Assembly: GCA_018417955.1 (NCBI GenBank)
Contig: JACTVC010000002.1
Coordinates: 2,232,001-2,296,000, forward strand
Source of the DNA: Laccaria trichodermophora
Lineage: Eukaryota; Basidiomycota; Agaricomycetes; Agaricales; Hydnangiaceae
Direction: 5' to 3'
Length of the DNA stretch: 64,000 nt
Positions within the stretch are counted from its first letter, which is position 1. Each line of letters opens with the position of its first letter. The notes under the pieces were generated by a model. The model saw only the letters and a list, made by a program, of their open reading frames with translations, was not told the DNA's origin and did no database searches. Position numbers and translations under genes: made by a program. This document shows, in pieces, positions 29,368-41,266 of this stretch.

Positions 29368-30424
29368 ATGGCTTCTGTAGCTTCACAACTTGTATTCCAC
29401 CCGGCAGTCTCCCAGAGTCTCAAGTTTGGTGCAACAACTGTAGGCAGGGACAAGGTGAGCATACCACCCTTACCCAACCTGCTTTGTCTAATGCCGCATC
29501 CAGGTTTATCGCGCTATTCAATTTTTCGCTCGCTTTTTTGCCTGGCATCTCCAGAATAACGGCAATAAACTGGAAGCTGCTCGATGGACTTATCTCAAAG
29601 CACATCTTGGAACGGCTCGAAAACGTGCGTTTTAAGCCGATCATGCGACCTGTTCCTTAACTATCCGATCCGCCGCCTTGCCAGTGCTTCGTTTGGGTAA
29701 ACCCATCGAGCATTTACAAGCCGCTCTCCGTGCTACTTTTGCACCCGGACCTGCCTCGGAGACAATAACTACAGTCGCAAGGCAGGTCGCTTACTTTGGG
29801 TATCTGAGTTACGACGTTCTTGTCTGGGTACGTGCACACTTGATCCACTATTTGAGTAATGTTCATTCCAGCACAGGCAAACTCTATAAAATTCATCAAT
29901 CTGAACCCGGAGACAGCAAAGCGTATAGCTAAAACATCATTTCGTCTCTGGTTCGCAGGAATTGTGTTCAGTCTCATCAATGGAGTATTGAAGGTGGGCC
30001 CCTTTTATTCCTGTTTGAGGGAATTTCATACAAGGGTCATAGGCTTCCCGACTCGCTCAAGAAATAAAGAAACTCCAGGACACAAGAGCCTGGGGTGACA
30101 AGGACCTGGGTGAAGAAGCTGCACGTGAAACGAGGTTGAATGCCGTCCAAGCGTTCGTTTACTCACAAACTAAATTAACATCTTCTGATGTTGTATTCAC
30201 CAGGGCTCGTCGAAGCACCCGTGACCAACTTGTCATTGACTTGCTTGACGTCTGGATACCAGCCACGGGCGCTGGACTACTGGACGTCAACGAAGGTACT
30301 CTGGGAATCCTTGGGTGCGTATGCATACCCTTGCCTTTGGCCTGTACTTACTTTGATATTTAGCCTGATTTCTTCCCTCCTCGGCATCAAGGCTCAATGG
30401 AGAGCGGTCAACGGGAAGAAGTAG
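29368..30424 (+). CDS. PEX11: Peroxisome proliferation protein PEX11
   Basis: A peroxisomal membrane-elongation and division factor. The protein reads MASVASQLVFHPAVSQSLKF, KVYRAIQFFARFFAWHL, LLRLGKPIEHLQAALRA, VARQVAYFGYLSYDVLVWAN, KTSFRLWFAGIVFSLINGVLK, then an amphipathic middle region and the C-terminal membrane segment TGAGLLDVNEGTLGILGLIS. This order is typical of fungal Pex11. About 260 aa. Five or six introns were inferred: donors GTGAGC, GTGCGT, GTACGT, GTGGGC, GTTCGT (30153) and GTGCGT. The start ATG at 29368 gives the family N-terminus. Convergent with CMC1 (147 bp between stops). Confidence 0.92.
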
Positions 30425-30571
30425 TGTTTTATGTAGTTGACCTTCACTTTGAGATTCAGGAGTTGGCAGATTTGAGTTGCTGGTCGTTTGAATAAACATA
30501 CTACATACGCCGTGAAAAGTGATCCGATTGCTCTTCGTGAACGAAAGCAATTGAGCGTTGTTCACATCCGC

Positions 30572-30922
30572 TTACACCCCTTCTTGCCGCTGTTGGCGCA
30601 GGCGCAGGTATTCCATCCGAACCTTCTCCATTGGTTCTGGTGCGGTACTTGGGACACGCTCTCAGAAACCTGACGCAAAAAAAACGACGCCCTTACAATT
30701 GAACCATGCATTCCTGCACAGACTTGAGCTTGTCTCTACAAGCCCACGCAACAGACACGGTGCGACCGGAGGCACATGCTGCAAAATCTGTATGTTGTTA
30801 GATACGATGAAAGATAGGGGAGTCTGAAAAATACCTTTAACTACCGGATCGCATTCTCTGAGAGCACGGGCTTTTGTGGCCTTGAGTAATGTTTCTTCTT
30901 CACGGCGCGACAAGGCATTCAT
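30572..30922 (-). CDS. CMC1: COX assembly factor CMC1 (twin Cx9C)
   Basis: A small mitochondrial intermembrane-space protein of the CHCH family that binds Cox1 and copper during cytochrome c oxidase assembly. The spliced product is 84 aa: MNALSRREEETLLKATKARA, then two Cx9C motifs at Cys24/Cys34 (CDPVVKDFAAC) and Cys46/Cys56 (CRDKLKSVQEC), ending MEKVRMEYLRLRQQRQEGV. Two introns were inferred. The first acceptor must be the CATACAG just before ATTTTGCAG, since the later TTGCAG drops family residues. The second is 49 nt with a GTAAGG donor. Divergent from lipoyl synthase, 119 bp between starts; both products are mitochondrial. Confidence 0.9.
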
Positions 30923-31041
30923 TGAGTAAAAAGAGCTGAAGAAATGTACCAGGAATGGCAACCAAGGTCATGCGAATAAGACAAGAACAAATACAACTGT
31001 GAACAGTTACTCCGCTCCGCCATATTCTTCCAATTCAAACG

Positions 31042-32518
31042 ATGTCTACTCTGCTCAGAATATTGCGACCTCCACGCTCTCCGTTTACTCGATGTCTGGC
31101 AACTGTCGCCACACCTTCATCTTCGGGCTCTTCGTCCCGGTCAAAGTTTACTGAATCTCTAGAAACTGGTCCTAGCCTTGACGATTTTATATCTGAGGAG
31201 GTTCCGGATCGCGTCGTTTTAGGGAATACTAAAGGGTAAGTTCATGGTGACTATATATATTTGTTTGCATTGCTTCGAACTCCTCGACTTAGCCCACGAC
31301 TACCCTCATATCTCAAAACGTCAATACCCTCCGGAGCTTCATTCAACAAGATTAAAAAGGATTTACGAGGTCTGGGATTACACACAGTGTGTGAAGAGGC
31401 CCGCTGCCCTAACATTGGTGATTGTTGGGGTGGTAAGCCTGGTGCTACAGAAGCTGAAGGCCGAAGTGCTGCCACTGCCACCATAATGGTCCGTCCCCCC
31501 CCCCTTTTTATCAAGTTCCCGTGTCTCAACTCCAGAAGTTGATGGGTGATACTTGCACCCGCGGCTGCAGATTCTGCTCAGTCAAGACTTCTCGAACACC
31601 GCCTCCCTTAGATCCACATGAGCCAGAAAACACGGCCGAGGCTATAAGCAGATGGGGTTTGGGTTATATCGTTTTGACGAGTGTGGACCGCGATGGCAGG
31701 TAACTTTTCTTCTCCTGTGTCCTCTTTTGACGTCGTTTTTAGACCTTCTGGATGGAGGTGCTCACCACTTCGCTCAGACCATCAGGAAAATCAAATACAA
31801 GTAAGTGATTCGCCTGCAAGTTCATGTTATTCTACTTACACATTCCAGGGCTCCACAAATACTCGTTGAGGCGCTGACAGGAGATTTCGCAGGTTCCCTT
31901 GATCATGTTTCCATCGTTGCTCAATCAGGGCTCGATGTTTACGCACATAACATCGAAACCGTCGAAGAGCTCACTCCATTTGTTCGCGATCGACGGGCGA
32001 CATTTCGTCAGAGCCTCAAGGTGCTAGAACACGCAAAGAAGAGTGGTGTACGAATAACCAAGACAAGTATAATGCTCGGTGTCGGTGAAACAAAAGAACA
32101 GGTTTTAGCTGCGCTGAAAGGTAAGTTCAACTAATCCTCTCGTCACAACCTACGAAAATATTGCGTAGAGCTCCGAAAGATCGATGTGGATGTCGTCACC
32201 TTTGGCCAATACATGCGGCCAACGAAACGACATATGAAAGTTGATCGGTATGTGGAACCCGCAGAATTTGACAACTGGAAGGAAGTAGCGGAAAATCTTG
32301 GTTTCCTATATGTCGCTAGTGGACCTCTGGTTCGCAGCAGCTATAAAGTGAGTCGTACGTTTGTATATCTTTACGTTTTAATTTGGTTACGCTGCCTGCA
32401 GGCTGGTGAATTTTACATCGAAAATGTTCTTCGAGGGAAAAATAAGGCAATTGGGGGCTTGGGCATATCTCAACTTGAAGGTTCAGAGAAAGGTTCCATG
32501 ACGGGAATAGACAGATAG
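31042..32518 (+). CDS. LIP5: Lipoyl synthase, mitochondrial
   Basis: A radical-SAM enzyme that inserts two sulfurs into octanoyl groups on E2 and H proteins. The N-terminus [21 protein letters not shown] is a basic mitochondrial presequence. The auxiliary cluster motif [12 protein letters not shown] (C-x4-C-x5-C) and the radical-SAM motif CTRGCRFC (C-x3-C-x2-C) are intact. [66 protein letters not shown] and [17 protein letters not shown] follow. About 390 aa. The intron at 31696-31742 keeps SVDRDDLLDGG only with a GC donor (GATG|GCAGGT). The intron before LMGDTC has a C-run after its donor. Its product would modify the E2 encoded at 38.6-40.2 kb. Confidence 0.95.
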
Positions 32519-32676
32519 ATGTAGTGTTACTCCTCCGTTCAACACAATTACAATCCTTAGAATTTATAATTAGATCACAGTATTGAAGCGGAGATTTAAC
32601 ATGTCGAATCATTGAACTCTATTCTCTACACGCAATCAACAAAAAGTCCACATCGTCGTCGTCACTCCTTCACAAA

Positions 32677-33046
32677 ATGGTAAGTAAATCCACATCTATG
32701 TGAATAAAACGTTGAAGAATATCTCCAGGATTCTTCGAAAGCCCCGGTCAAACTCGCTAAAGTCATCAAGGTCAACTCGACTTATCGTAACTATTCATGA
32801 GATCTGACCTTGTCCACCCAACAGGTTCTTGGGCGGACTGGATCCCGCGGAGGCGTTACTCAAGTCCGGGTAGAGTTCATGGATGATACATCCCGGACAA
32901 TCATTCGAAATGTGAAGGGACCCGTGCGGGAGGAGGATATTCTTGCTCTTTTGGAGAGTGAACGTGAAGCGAGGTGCGTCTTCTGCAGTCTTTCATTTGG
33001 CACCATCCTGACAGTTGTTGCTTTCGTTCAAAGGCGTCTGCGTTGA
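32677..33046 (+). CDS. RPS28: 40S ribosomal protein eS28
   Basis: A small-subunit protein near the mRNA exit channel. The 68-aa product is [68 protein letters not shown], almost identical to the family consensus. The first coding exon is only ATG (32677-32679), followed by a GTAAGT intron; a second intron lies after AKVIK and a third splits EAR/RLR. Same first-exon design as eL22 and SLX9 in this window. Confidence 0.96.
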
Positions 33047-33320
33047 TTTCTATCTTTCTCCTTTATCCCTGTTGTCTTTTTTTATCATCTGCACTATGAG
33101 TGTATAAAATTCATCCACCCCCATGATCCACTCGACTGATTTTGAGATACGTCTCTTTCCATGAGACGGCCCGATACAGTACTTAAAAGCCGCTTTATTT
33201 GAGCCTTGAAAGGTCCCAATGCCGTGCAAATTGATGAACATCGGTTCACCGGATGGCCAGCGTGACTTTTAGAGGAACGCGATTGATCATGATAATTTTG
33301 CTCCTGTTCCTCGCCACAAC

Positions 33321-34412
33321 ATGGTTTCCGGAACTGCGTTTGCCTATGTTACGCTTCTGACCAAAACATCTTACCTGCCTGGAGTCCTCGTCTTGCATCA
33401 TGGCTTACGAGCTGTGGAATCCAAACATCCACTGATCGTGATGGTGACTCCGTCCTTGCCACGATCTGCGAGAGATGTCCTTCGCAAACAGGGAATTACA
33501 TTGCGGGAAGTTGAGACGCTCCAGCCGAGAGAAGGGGTTCATGTCCTGGCTGAGCATGACGCTAGGTTTGGCGATACGTGGACCAAGCTGCGGTATGCTT
33601 TATCTCGCTGATGAGCATGCAACCCATTTAATATTCTCGAATGGAAGTGGGTTTGAGCTTGTAGAATTTGAGGTGATTCATTGCCGCCCATAGCAAATAT
33701 TTTAACCAAGCTAATTCGTTCCCAGAGAATCGTTCTCTTGGACAGTGACATGATCATTCGGCGGAACATGGATGATTTGATGGAGCTCGATCTACCCAAA
33801 GACGAGATTGCCGCAGTACATGTATGTGCTTGCAATCCGCGTAAATTGGCTCATTATCCCTCAGACTGGTAATATTCAATGGATTTGATCACGTATCCAG
33901 ATGCTGATCATATCAATAGGATACCAGAAAATTGCGCCCACACAGCTGTGACGCATCCAGGGGCCCTACCACCACCCGCAACCCCGGAGACGCCTCGCCC
34001 CTATCATCAATTAAATTCTGGAACGGTTGTCCTCAACCCATCAAAAGAGCTTTCAGATGCAATCGTTCACTTCCTTCAAACTTCTGACAAGATCACGACA
34101 TTCTCTTTCCCAGATCAAGATCTCTTAACGGCTTTCTTCGAAGGAAAATGGCGGCCCATCTCTTGGTACTATAATGCTCTTCGGACATTGCGCTTTGTTC
34201 ACCCTCAAGAATGGAGTGACGAGGAGGTCCGATGTCTCCATTACATCCTTCCGGATAAACCTTGGCAGTCAAGGGTCACCCCTCCAGATTCACCATTCGT
34301 GACTGTAAATGGTTGGTGGTGGGAGCAGTTCGATGCGATGATCGTCAATCTGGAATGCACTGATTCAGAAGGATGGAAGTTATTATTAGCCAATGTGGAT
34401 AATGTACATTGA
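33321..34412 (+). CDS. Glycosyltransferase family 8 protein (galactinol synthase/glycogenin-like)
   Basis: A GT-A fold, retaining glycosyltransferase that likely uses a UDP-sugar. Motifs: AYVTLLTKTSYLPGVLVLHH, PLIVMVTPSLP, the DxD metal site IVLLDSDMIIRRNMDDLM, PYHQLNSGTVVLNPS, FPDQDLLTAFFEGKWRPISW, and the metal-ligand His region LHYILPDKPW. About 330 aa. Introns precede GFELVEFE, split it from RIVLLDSD, and precede IPENCAH. Start at 33321 gives a short N-terminus with no signal peptide, so a cytosolic enzyme is likely. Acceptor (inositol, tyrosine or other) cannot be read from sequence. Convergent with KAE1. Confidence 0.85.
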
Positions 34413-34539
34413 TTTGGGACCCCAACTTTGAACTTCATCGCTCTAGAAGCTATAGATGTTTCGTTTTTATCGTCTGGTAATTGAAAAGGCCCAAAAGAGG
34501 GTTCTACACGAATCCTACGAGAAAAAAAAACGCCGACGG

Positions 34540-35996
34540 TCATGCTCGCCAGATGACATCAACTTGGTCTGTCCGAAACCTGACCCAGGCAGTAAGGGCA
34601 AGCGCGTTGACATCGATGTCTCCTCGATGGCTTACCTTTGAGTGCATGTACTCTTTGCAAGGGGTGTAGTTTGGCCCATACGAAAGCCGAGGAGGCCAGC
34701 TTGCGCAATCATGATGCCGTTGTCAATGCAAAAGCTGTGATGTAGTGATGAGACGGATGAAAAACGGATGAATGGGTCACTCTGACCGCTCATCTGTGGC
34801 GAACACCTCTCCATTCCTTTCTCGAGCCATGATGCCCATCATTTCTTGCAGCCTTTCGTTGCCTACGGACGGATTAGCGTAAATAACCCACTCCGTTCGT
34901 TAAAATGCACTTGCAACCGACACCACCGACGATTAGCACTTCTTTGCTACCTATGTGTGCCATAGCTCGTTCAGTGATTTCAACAAGCATTGCAAATACT
35001 GTTTCTTGAAGGGAAAAGCAAAGATCAGCAGGTGTTATAACGTCTTCGTCTTCTGGACTTTTTTGTTTCCCGTCCGGTCGATACCTCTTATCGTACGTAA
35101 AGGCCTCCGCAGACGTCAGAATACCAGAAAGGCTGATGTCCATTCCTTTGGTGGCATATGGCAACGGCAGAAGTCGCTTTCCCCTGATAAGGGGATGGTA
35201 GACGTGCCGATAAGGAAATTTCCAGAGGCCTACCTCCTTGCCTCCTGCTCGATGTTGTAACCTGGACTGGGGTCGTTGCTCAAATTGATAACTCGAGCAA
35301 AGCGGTCCAAGCAGTTCCCAACAGCGATATCGAGGGTCTCTCCGAATATCCTGTAGCATTGCCGTGAATATGCAATCACTTGAGTATTGCCACCCGACAC
35401 GTAGAGAACAACAGGATTTTTTGCTCCAGTGATTTCCCGCCCCATTTCAATATCTAAATCTCATCAGCGACCCAGAAAGGAGGGCCAAACGCAACGTACG
35501 ACCGATACAGTGGTTAACCCCCACTAATGGTTTTTCAAACAAAAGAGACAACGTCCTGGCCACAAGAGCTACGGATTGAAGGGGAGCACCCATGCCAGGT
35601 CCTTGACGATTTGTTTTAGAAAGAATATCGCTTCAAAAGTTAACACACCCTTAGTATAGCAGATACAGTCCAAATCATGCATCGATACGTTTGCCTTCAA
35701 AAGACAGTCATTGATGACCTCGAGTGCCCATTTACGATGATGTAGAGCAGTGTCTCGGGGTTGAAAGCCCTCCCCAGGTGGGGTGATGTAGGTGTGCCTG
35801 ACATTTGACAATACTATCGAAGATCCATCCTCAGTGTGTTTGATCACACCAGCTCCGAGTTTGTTTGCAGATCCTTCAAGACCGAGGGCCAGACGAGGCC
35901 GTTCTTTCTGAAGTATGAGTTTTCGCGAGTCTGAGGTTCATCTGTCAACCAACCTAGGTTTATCAAAGGATTGGATCTACGAGTGTGGCTCCGCAT
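34540..35996 (-). CDS. KAE1: KAE1, tRNA threonylcarbamoyladenosine synthase subunit (KEOPS)
   Basis: Transfers threonylcarbamoyl to A37 of ANN-decoding tRNAs as the catalytic part of KEOPS. Motifs: [59 protein letters not shown], metal-binding [67 protein letters not shown] and [16 protein letters not shown]. The last is kept only with a GC donor in the intron at 34863-34914 (GGTT|GCAAGT). The end is [16 protein letters not shown]. The first exon is the weak part: an ATG at 35996 and a 50-nt intron give [20 protein letters not shown], which is in frame but not confirmed by family similarity. About 380 aa. Confidence 0.9.
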
Positions 35997-36206
35997 ATTT
36001 TCTTGATTCTGGTTGACACGGTTTTGGAAATGCAACTCAATGATTCGACCGTGTAAGAGTGGACGTCTTGGTATAGAACAAAAAGAAGGCGAGTGAATGA
36101 TTAAGCATGAAGATACAATACGGTACTTGAGATATAAATACACTATAATAATATCACGATAACTTGAACATGTACATGAACGGACCTAGTGTAGCTGGGA
36201 GAGAGC

Positions 36207-38404
36207 TTATTGAACTTGTCGAACGGTCCGCTTCTTTCTCTCGTAAGATTCGTCGCCTTCGTTGCCTTCCGTTGTTCGCTTGCTTCGCGCTGCCGAAGTG
36301 GACTTTGAAGAAGGGGTAGCCATCTTGCTTATCAACGCTCCGAAGAGTTGTTCGTCGAATCCTATGCACTGTAAGCGTACACAGGGGATCAATAGCTCTC
36401 CGCTATCGTACGCAGCCATGATGGCGTCAAGGGTACGAACATCTTTTGTTTTGGCCTTTGTTGTTTGAACGTATGTGCACCTGACCTGAGAAAATATAGA
36501 TGAAAAACCGCCAAAAGGCAAGAGAATCCGAGCTCACATGAATGGCAAGTGTCTTCCATTCCTGAGGACTAAGAGGTTCAACTCGCTTTGCGATGTACTT
36601 CCCAAGGTACCGAAATCTCCGATTATCTTTTGTCTTCGTTTTTTTCAGTCCAACAAACACACTGTGTATTTCAGGAAGCTCGAAGGTATCTTTCTCTTTG
36701 CCAAGACCCACGAATATGTATCCATTTTCACCAGGCGTTGAAGGGCACCAAGGATTATGGTCCAAACCGGGACAAAGGTAACTAGAAATGTTTCGTGTTT
36801 CTGCCAAAGGTGTTTGGCTAGCAGTAATCCTGATGGTTGAAGGGGCACGTCAGTAAAGGAGTTGATGTCGACATTGTGATACAAACCGAACAATCAGCGG
36901 TTGAATACTTCCACCTAATGCATTCTTCATAAACTCACGGTCAAAGGTATGGTCGGACGCAGCATCAACATCGGGGATAAAAACAGGAAAGCTGTCAATC
37001 TCCATTTGGCGGTGGGGAGGAATATGTGGAGTAACAGATGATGAATGCGGTTTCGACACAGAAGGCTCGACGATTGTCGGATCTTCTTTGCCAGAGTCAA
37101 CAGTAAGGTGGTTTGCAGTCGGCTTCACGGGCTTCTTGAGCGCATTCGGCAGACTGGCGATGTTGACTGACGGTATTACTTCTGCAGGGACAGACTGCGT
37201 CGCCCTAGCAGAAGCTACATGAGGTTCATGACTGGCGGGGACGACAACATGTCGTGCCTATAAACCAAGTTGTATTTTGAGACGTGTTGGCATCCTTTAG
37301 GAACACGTACCAACTGTTTTAACTTTGTAATCGTCTCATGAAGAACGTTGTTGCTCTCCTTGATCTTATGAAGATTACCATGGGCAGTCTTAAGTTCGTC
37401 GCGCAGACCCTTGTTGTCTTTTTCGAGTGCTTGGTTCGAGAACTCTAGACGTTCAACCTGTGTCACATAATTTTTTTCAGGCTGCTTAACCTCAGCGTTG
37501 ATGCACGACCATACCTGCTCCTCAAGTGAGTATACCCAAGCCTTATTCAAGTCCTGCGGTTGTTTGTTTGTAGAAACCTGTTGATAGTCATGTTGGTTGA
37601 GCCAAATTCGACGAGGTGGCACGGCAAACCTCGTTGAGTTGGAGCAGCTGCTGTCTCAAAGTTTCGTTCTTGTGGGAGATGTTGGATAAAAGCTGCAGCT
37701 GTTATCTTGGTCAGAGCAGCTTTTGAACAATAGATTATATGTACTTTCTGCGTTAAATCATCATTTCCCGACTGAGACGCGGAAAGTTGTGCTTGAGTAG
37801 TTTTCAATTGCTCTTGAATATCGTTGTTGAACCTATTTAGTTCATCTCGTTCAGACTGAAGAGTTGAGTGTGCTCTTTGAAGTGTTTCAAGCTCTTCTTG
37901 AATATTCTTGCTGTATGCTTGGATCGTGTCCCGTTCGCGCTGAAGAGCAGTGATTTGTAGAACAAGTGATTCTATCCTCTGCTCAGAGTCCTTGAGCTTT
38001 GAGTATGCAGTGAATAATTAATGCAGCTGCATCTAATTATTATCAACCAACCTGATTCCGAAGCTTCTGGTATTCGTGCTTCGCTCTCCCAAGACCAGCT
38101 TCGGCCTCCTGAAGCTTGTTCGATGTGACAGTGCTCGATGGGGGATATGCTTCCAGCGTCGCGGTTGTAGGTTGACCAGAAGAAAGCGGGCAAGGCTCCG
38201 TTACCTGCTTGAAAGAGTGCAATTCGTGGCGGTATTTATCCCGCTGGTCACGTACGTACAATAAGTTTGTGGAGATAGAGATCTGAAGAGGCGACTTACT
38301 TCTTCTTGCGTTTGCATGAGCTCCTTGCGTAGCCTGACAACATTTTGTGAGGCATCAGACCACCGCTTGAGCACGTCAGCCCAGAAAACGTCGGGTTCGT
38401 CCAT
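36207..38404 (-). CDS. Coiled-coil protein with C-terminal DUF6697-like domain
   Basis: I know of no function. The N-terminal half is heptad-patterned coiled coil (MDEPDVFWADVLKRWSDASQ, NVVRLRKELMQTQEE, then segments around 37.2-38.3 kb). A linker with acidic and Pro/Ser stretches precedes a globular C-terminal domain containing NPWCPSTPGENGYIFVGLG, DNRRFRYLGKYIAKRVEPLS and PQEWKTLAIHV. That Trp/Gly-rich block with a 'YLG.Y...RVEPLS.EEW' pattern resembles the basidiomycete domain of unknown function DUF6697; this naming is from memory and tentative. The C-terminus is Ser/Lys/Arg-rich (KSTSAARSKRTTEGN, YERKKRTVRQVQ), possibly a nuclear signal. About 580 aa, many introns. Start ATG at 38404. 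Confidence 0.65.
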
Positions 38405-38487
38405 AAGAGACGTTGGGAGGGAGAAAGGTAAGTATCATGACTACGTTTTGGCCATTTACAGTTACCTTGTTACTTGTACACACATAT

Positions 38488-38493
38488 CACGTG
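38488..38493. promoter_or_regulatory. CACGTG E-box upstream of the DUF6697-like gene
   Basis: ATATCACGTGAGG, 84 bp upstream of the start at 38404 and matching RTCACGTG. Role inferred. Confidence 0.35.
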
Positions 38494-38575
38494 AGGGCGT
38501 TTCAAAGTAATTTCTCATTTGAAATTGAGTTACTTCAAATTCATGGGCTCTACCGGACTACAAACGCTCTATCTA

Positions 38576-40187
38576 TCATAGCATAAAAGTTAAAGGATTT
38601 TCAAGGTATCCTTTGAAGGCAGTTAACCATCTGGCACCAACAGCGCCGTCAACAGTTCGGTGGTCGGAGCTGAGAGTAACCTTCATCACTTGCACGATTT
38701 TGAAACCACGTTCCTCCTCCGAGGCAGGAACGAGTTTCGCCTCCGTTGAGCCAACGGCAAGAATGCATGACTGTGGAGGGTTGATAATGGCAGTAAAATG
38801 GTCAATGCCAAACATCCCAAGGTTGGAGATGGTGAATGTCCCGCCCTGCATGACATGTTAATACCTGCGTGTGGACATTTGTCAAATAACGAACCTGGTA
38901 CTCAGCAGGTGCCAGCTTCCCGTCCCGGGCCTTCTTTGCGAGTGCTTTTGTTTCTGCAGAAATAGTAGCCAATCCCTTTGAGCCAGCATCCTTGATAATG
39001 GGAGTAATAAGGCCTGTCGGAGTAGCAACGGCAACTGAAATGTCAGCCTTGTTGTATCTGCAAGTATGAAATGAGTTGACCGAAACGATGTTTACGGATG
39101 AGAGACTGACGTTCGGATGACCTCTCCAAGCCACGCCGAATTAGCCTCTGGGACATCGGAAAGTGCACAGGCTACAGCTTTGACGATGAAGTCGTTCACG
39201 CTGAGCTTCGCAGATTTATCCTTCTCTGTAAGAGTCTTGTTGAACACCTCTCTTAATTTCAAAGTCTTGTCCATGTTAATTTCGACGGTGAGATAATAAT
39301 GTGGCAACTCTTGCTTGGATTGTGTAAGGCGGGCACCGATTGTACGACGCATGTTAGAAATAGGCGTGTCGACATAATCAGGTAAAGCTGCTGCCGGGGG
39401 TTGCGCCGCGTTCGTCTGGGTAGCAGAGGCCAAAGCTGGTATCTCCTTATATTTTTCGACGTCCTCACGAATGATCCGGCCCCCAGGGCCAGATCCAGAA
39501 ACTTTAGCCAGAGGAATTCCGCGCTCGAGAGCAATCTTCTTGGCAATGGGGGATGCGAAGATACGGTCCCCAGAAGGAAGAGACTCTTTAGATGGCGTAC
39601 TAGGAGTCGTTGTGGGAGGCTGCGAGTCCTTGGGAGGAGGTGGGCTCTCTGCTTTTGGTTCCGTGGTCGTCTGGTTGCTCGGTGGGCCCCGAGTAGCCGC
39701 TTGTTCAGCGAATGCGGCCGCACCCGAAAGATCATCGCCCTCTTCGGCGACAACAGCAATTATTGACCCAATGGGCACACCCTTCGCGCCATCTTGTGCC
39801 TGAAGATTGAGGGTTAAACTATGAGCATGAGACGAATACTACACTTACAATGATTTTAGCAAGAATTCCGTCATCCTGGGCTTCGACGTCAATGGTAGCC
39901 TTGTCGGTCTCCTGCGAACTGGACTGAGCAAATGAGACCCAGACAACTTGAAAAAGACTGACTATTTCCAAAAGAACATCCCCAGGAGAAAAAGCCTCTC
40001 CTTCCTTCTTCTTCCATGATGCAATGCCACCCTCAGTCATAGTAGGGCTCATTGCTGGCATATTGAAGGGAGCAAGGGCACGCCTTCGAGCCGAGACATG
40101 GAAGCCTAGTGGTTGTCAGGTGTGAAAAACATAAGTGAATAACGCGTACACACCGCGCGACAAAATGCGAGCTAAGGAGGAGGCCAT
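38576..40187 (-). CDS. LAT1: Pyruvate dehydrogenase E2, dihydrolipoyllysine acetyltransferase
   Basis: The core of the mitochondrial pyruvate dehydrogenase complex; transfers acetyl from the lipoyl arm to CoA. The presequence [20 protein letters not shown] leads to the lipoyl domain ([20 protein letters not shown] and lipoyl-lysine [15 protein letters not shown]). An Ala/Pro/Ser/Thr-rich linker follows, then the E1/E3-binding domain ([36 protein letters not shown]) and the catalytic domain ([40 protein letters not shown], active-site [16 protein letters not shown]), ending PLTFML. About 450 aa. Introns split the presequence (GTGTGT), the lipoyl domain before ETDKA, and the catalytic domain (one GTTCGT donor at 38902). 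Divergent from CSL4, 143 bp between starts. Confidence 0.95.
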
Positions 40188-40330
40188 GGAGAGAGTCAGG
40201 CGAAAGGAAACTTGGTAAAGTTACAATTCAGGTCCCTGTCACGATTTGTTGGGGAGGGGTGGGTCAAACTCAAACAAACAATGTATGAGCGGACCGGCGT
40301 ACTTAGTAATTAATTAATTTAATAATCAAT

Positions 40331-41040
40331 ATGTCCACTTTGCTTCCTGGTCAACCAGTTGTCCTGCCCTCTCATGGGCCCGCTCCTCAGCTTGGAACAG
40401 GAGTATATGTCCGCGATGCATGCACAAGAGCAAGTTTACTTGGGGTGCCCACTTTGGACGCCGCTGTTCGTCACCAGTAATCTTGGTGTTTTTTTTTTGC
40501 CTCAATGCCGCCTCTCTTAGACCCTGACGATCCCTCGCCTTCGCCCTCGTCCTCCCGCCCCCAATTCTGTCGTCCTTGGTTCTGTCACCCGTCTGTCCCC
40601 GTTGCAAGCCCTCATATCCATATCTGTTGTTGATGGCGTCCCCCTTCCTGCTGGAGAGGAATTTACGGGGGTCATCAGGACGCAAGACCTGCGTGCCACC
40701 GAAAAGGACAAGGTTAAGATCGGAGATTGTTTTAGAGGCGGCGACGTTGTGCGAGGCGTAGTGGTGGGTCACTCATCGCGATGAATGACTTTTCTGACAA
40801 GGACTGTCAAGATTTCACTAGGTGACACCCGAAGCTACTTCGTGACGACCGCGAGGAATGACCTTGGTGTAATTTTTGCGACAAGCGAAGCTGGTTAGAA
40901 CGTTGTCGTTCCACTTGTCCTTGATTCACACTGCCACCCTGACAGGTGCCACATTGGAACCAATCTCCTGGCAGGAAATGCGGTGTCCGAAGACTGGCAA
41001 AGTTGAGAAACGAAAGTGTGCTAAACCAGAAGGTCTCTAG
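40331..41040 (+). CDS. CSL4: Exosome cap subunit CSL4
   Basis: An S1-domain cap protein of the RNA exosome, which guides RNA to the core. The product reads MSTLLPGQPVVLPSHGPAPQ, LGTGVYVRD, then after an intron (donor GTTCGT at 40466) TLTIPRLRPRPPAPNSVVLG, the S1 fold VTRLSPLQALISISVVDGVP, GVIRTQDLRATEKDKVKIGD and CFRGGDVVRGVVISLGDTRS. The C-terminal ribbon-like part is ATLEPISWQEMRCPKTGKVE ending KRKCAKPEGL, where family cysteines are partly kept. About 190 aa. Start ATG at 40331. Confidence 0.9.
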
Positions 41041-41266
41041 CTAAATAAACGTAATTTGCCAACTGTTCTCAGCAATTGTAGCACGTTTCCTCTTTTCTCG
41101 AGTGACCTATGTACATAAGGGTCTGGCTGGGCAAGGGTTGTTTTTGCAAATCGGCCAATTCTTCAGACTTTGCTAAATTAGGCAACATTTGGTTTATTAG
41201 CAACCACCTGAACCAAAACGTAGGGCAGCAAGTGAAGACTTTTCCTCCTTTCCGTACCTCCTTTTC
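41041..41266. other. Intergenic gap before NudE
   Basis: CSL4 3' end and NudE promoter, 226 bp. No specific motif. If the NudE start is instead 41380, this gap extends to 41379. Confidence 0.35.

Noticed and set aside
30661..30690. A 27-nt intron (GTAAGG...GCGTCAG) in CMC1
   Set aside because: Too short for splicing; the next acceptor (CCCAAG) gives 49 nt and restores the family sequence FTAPEPMEKV.
40326..40772. 149-codon open frame antisense to CSL4
   Set aside because: Its sequence is the mirror of CSL4 exons and intron and shows no family similarity; CSL4 on the other strand is clear.
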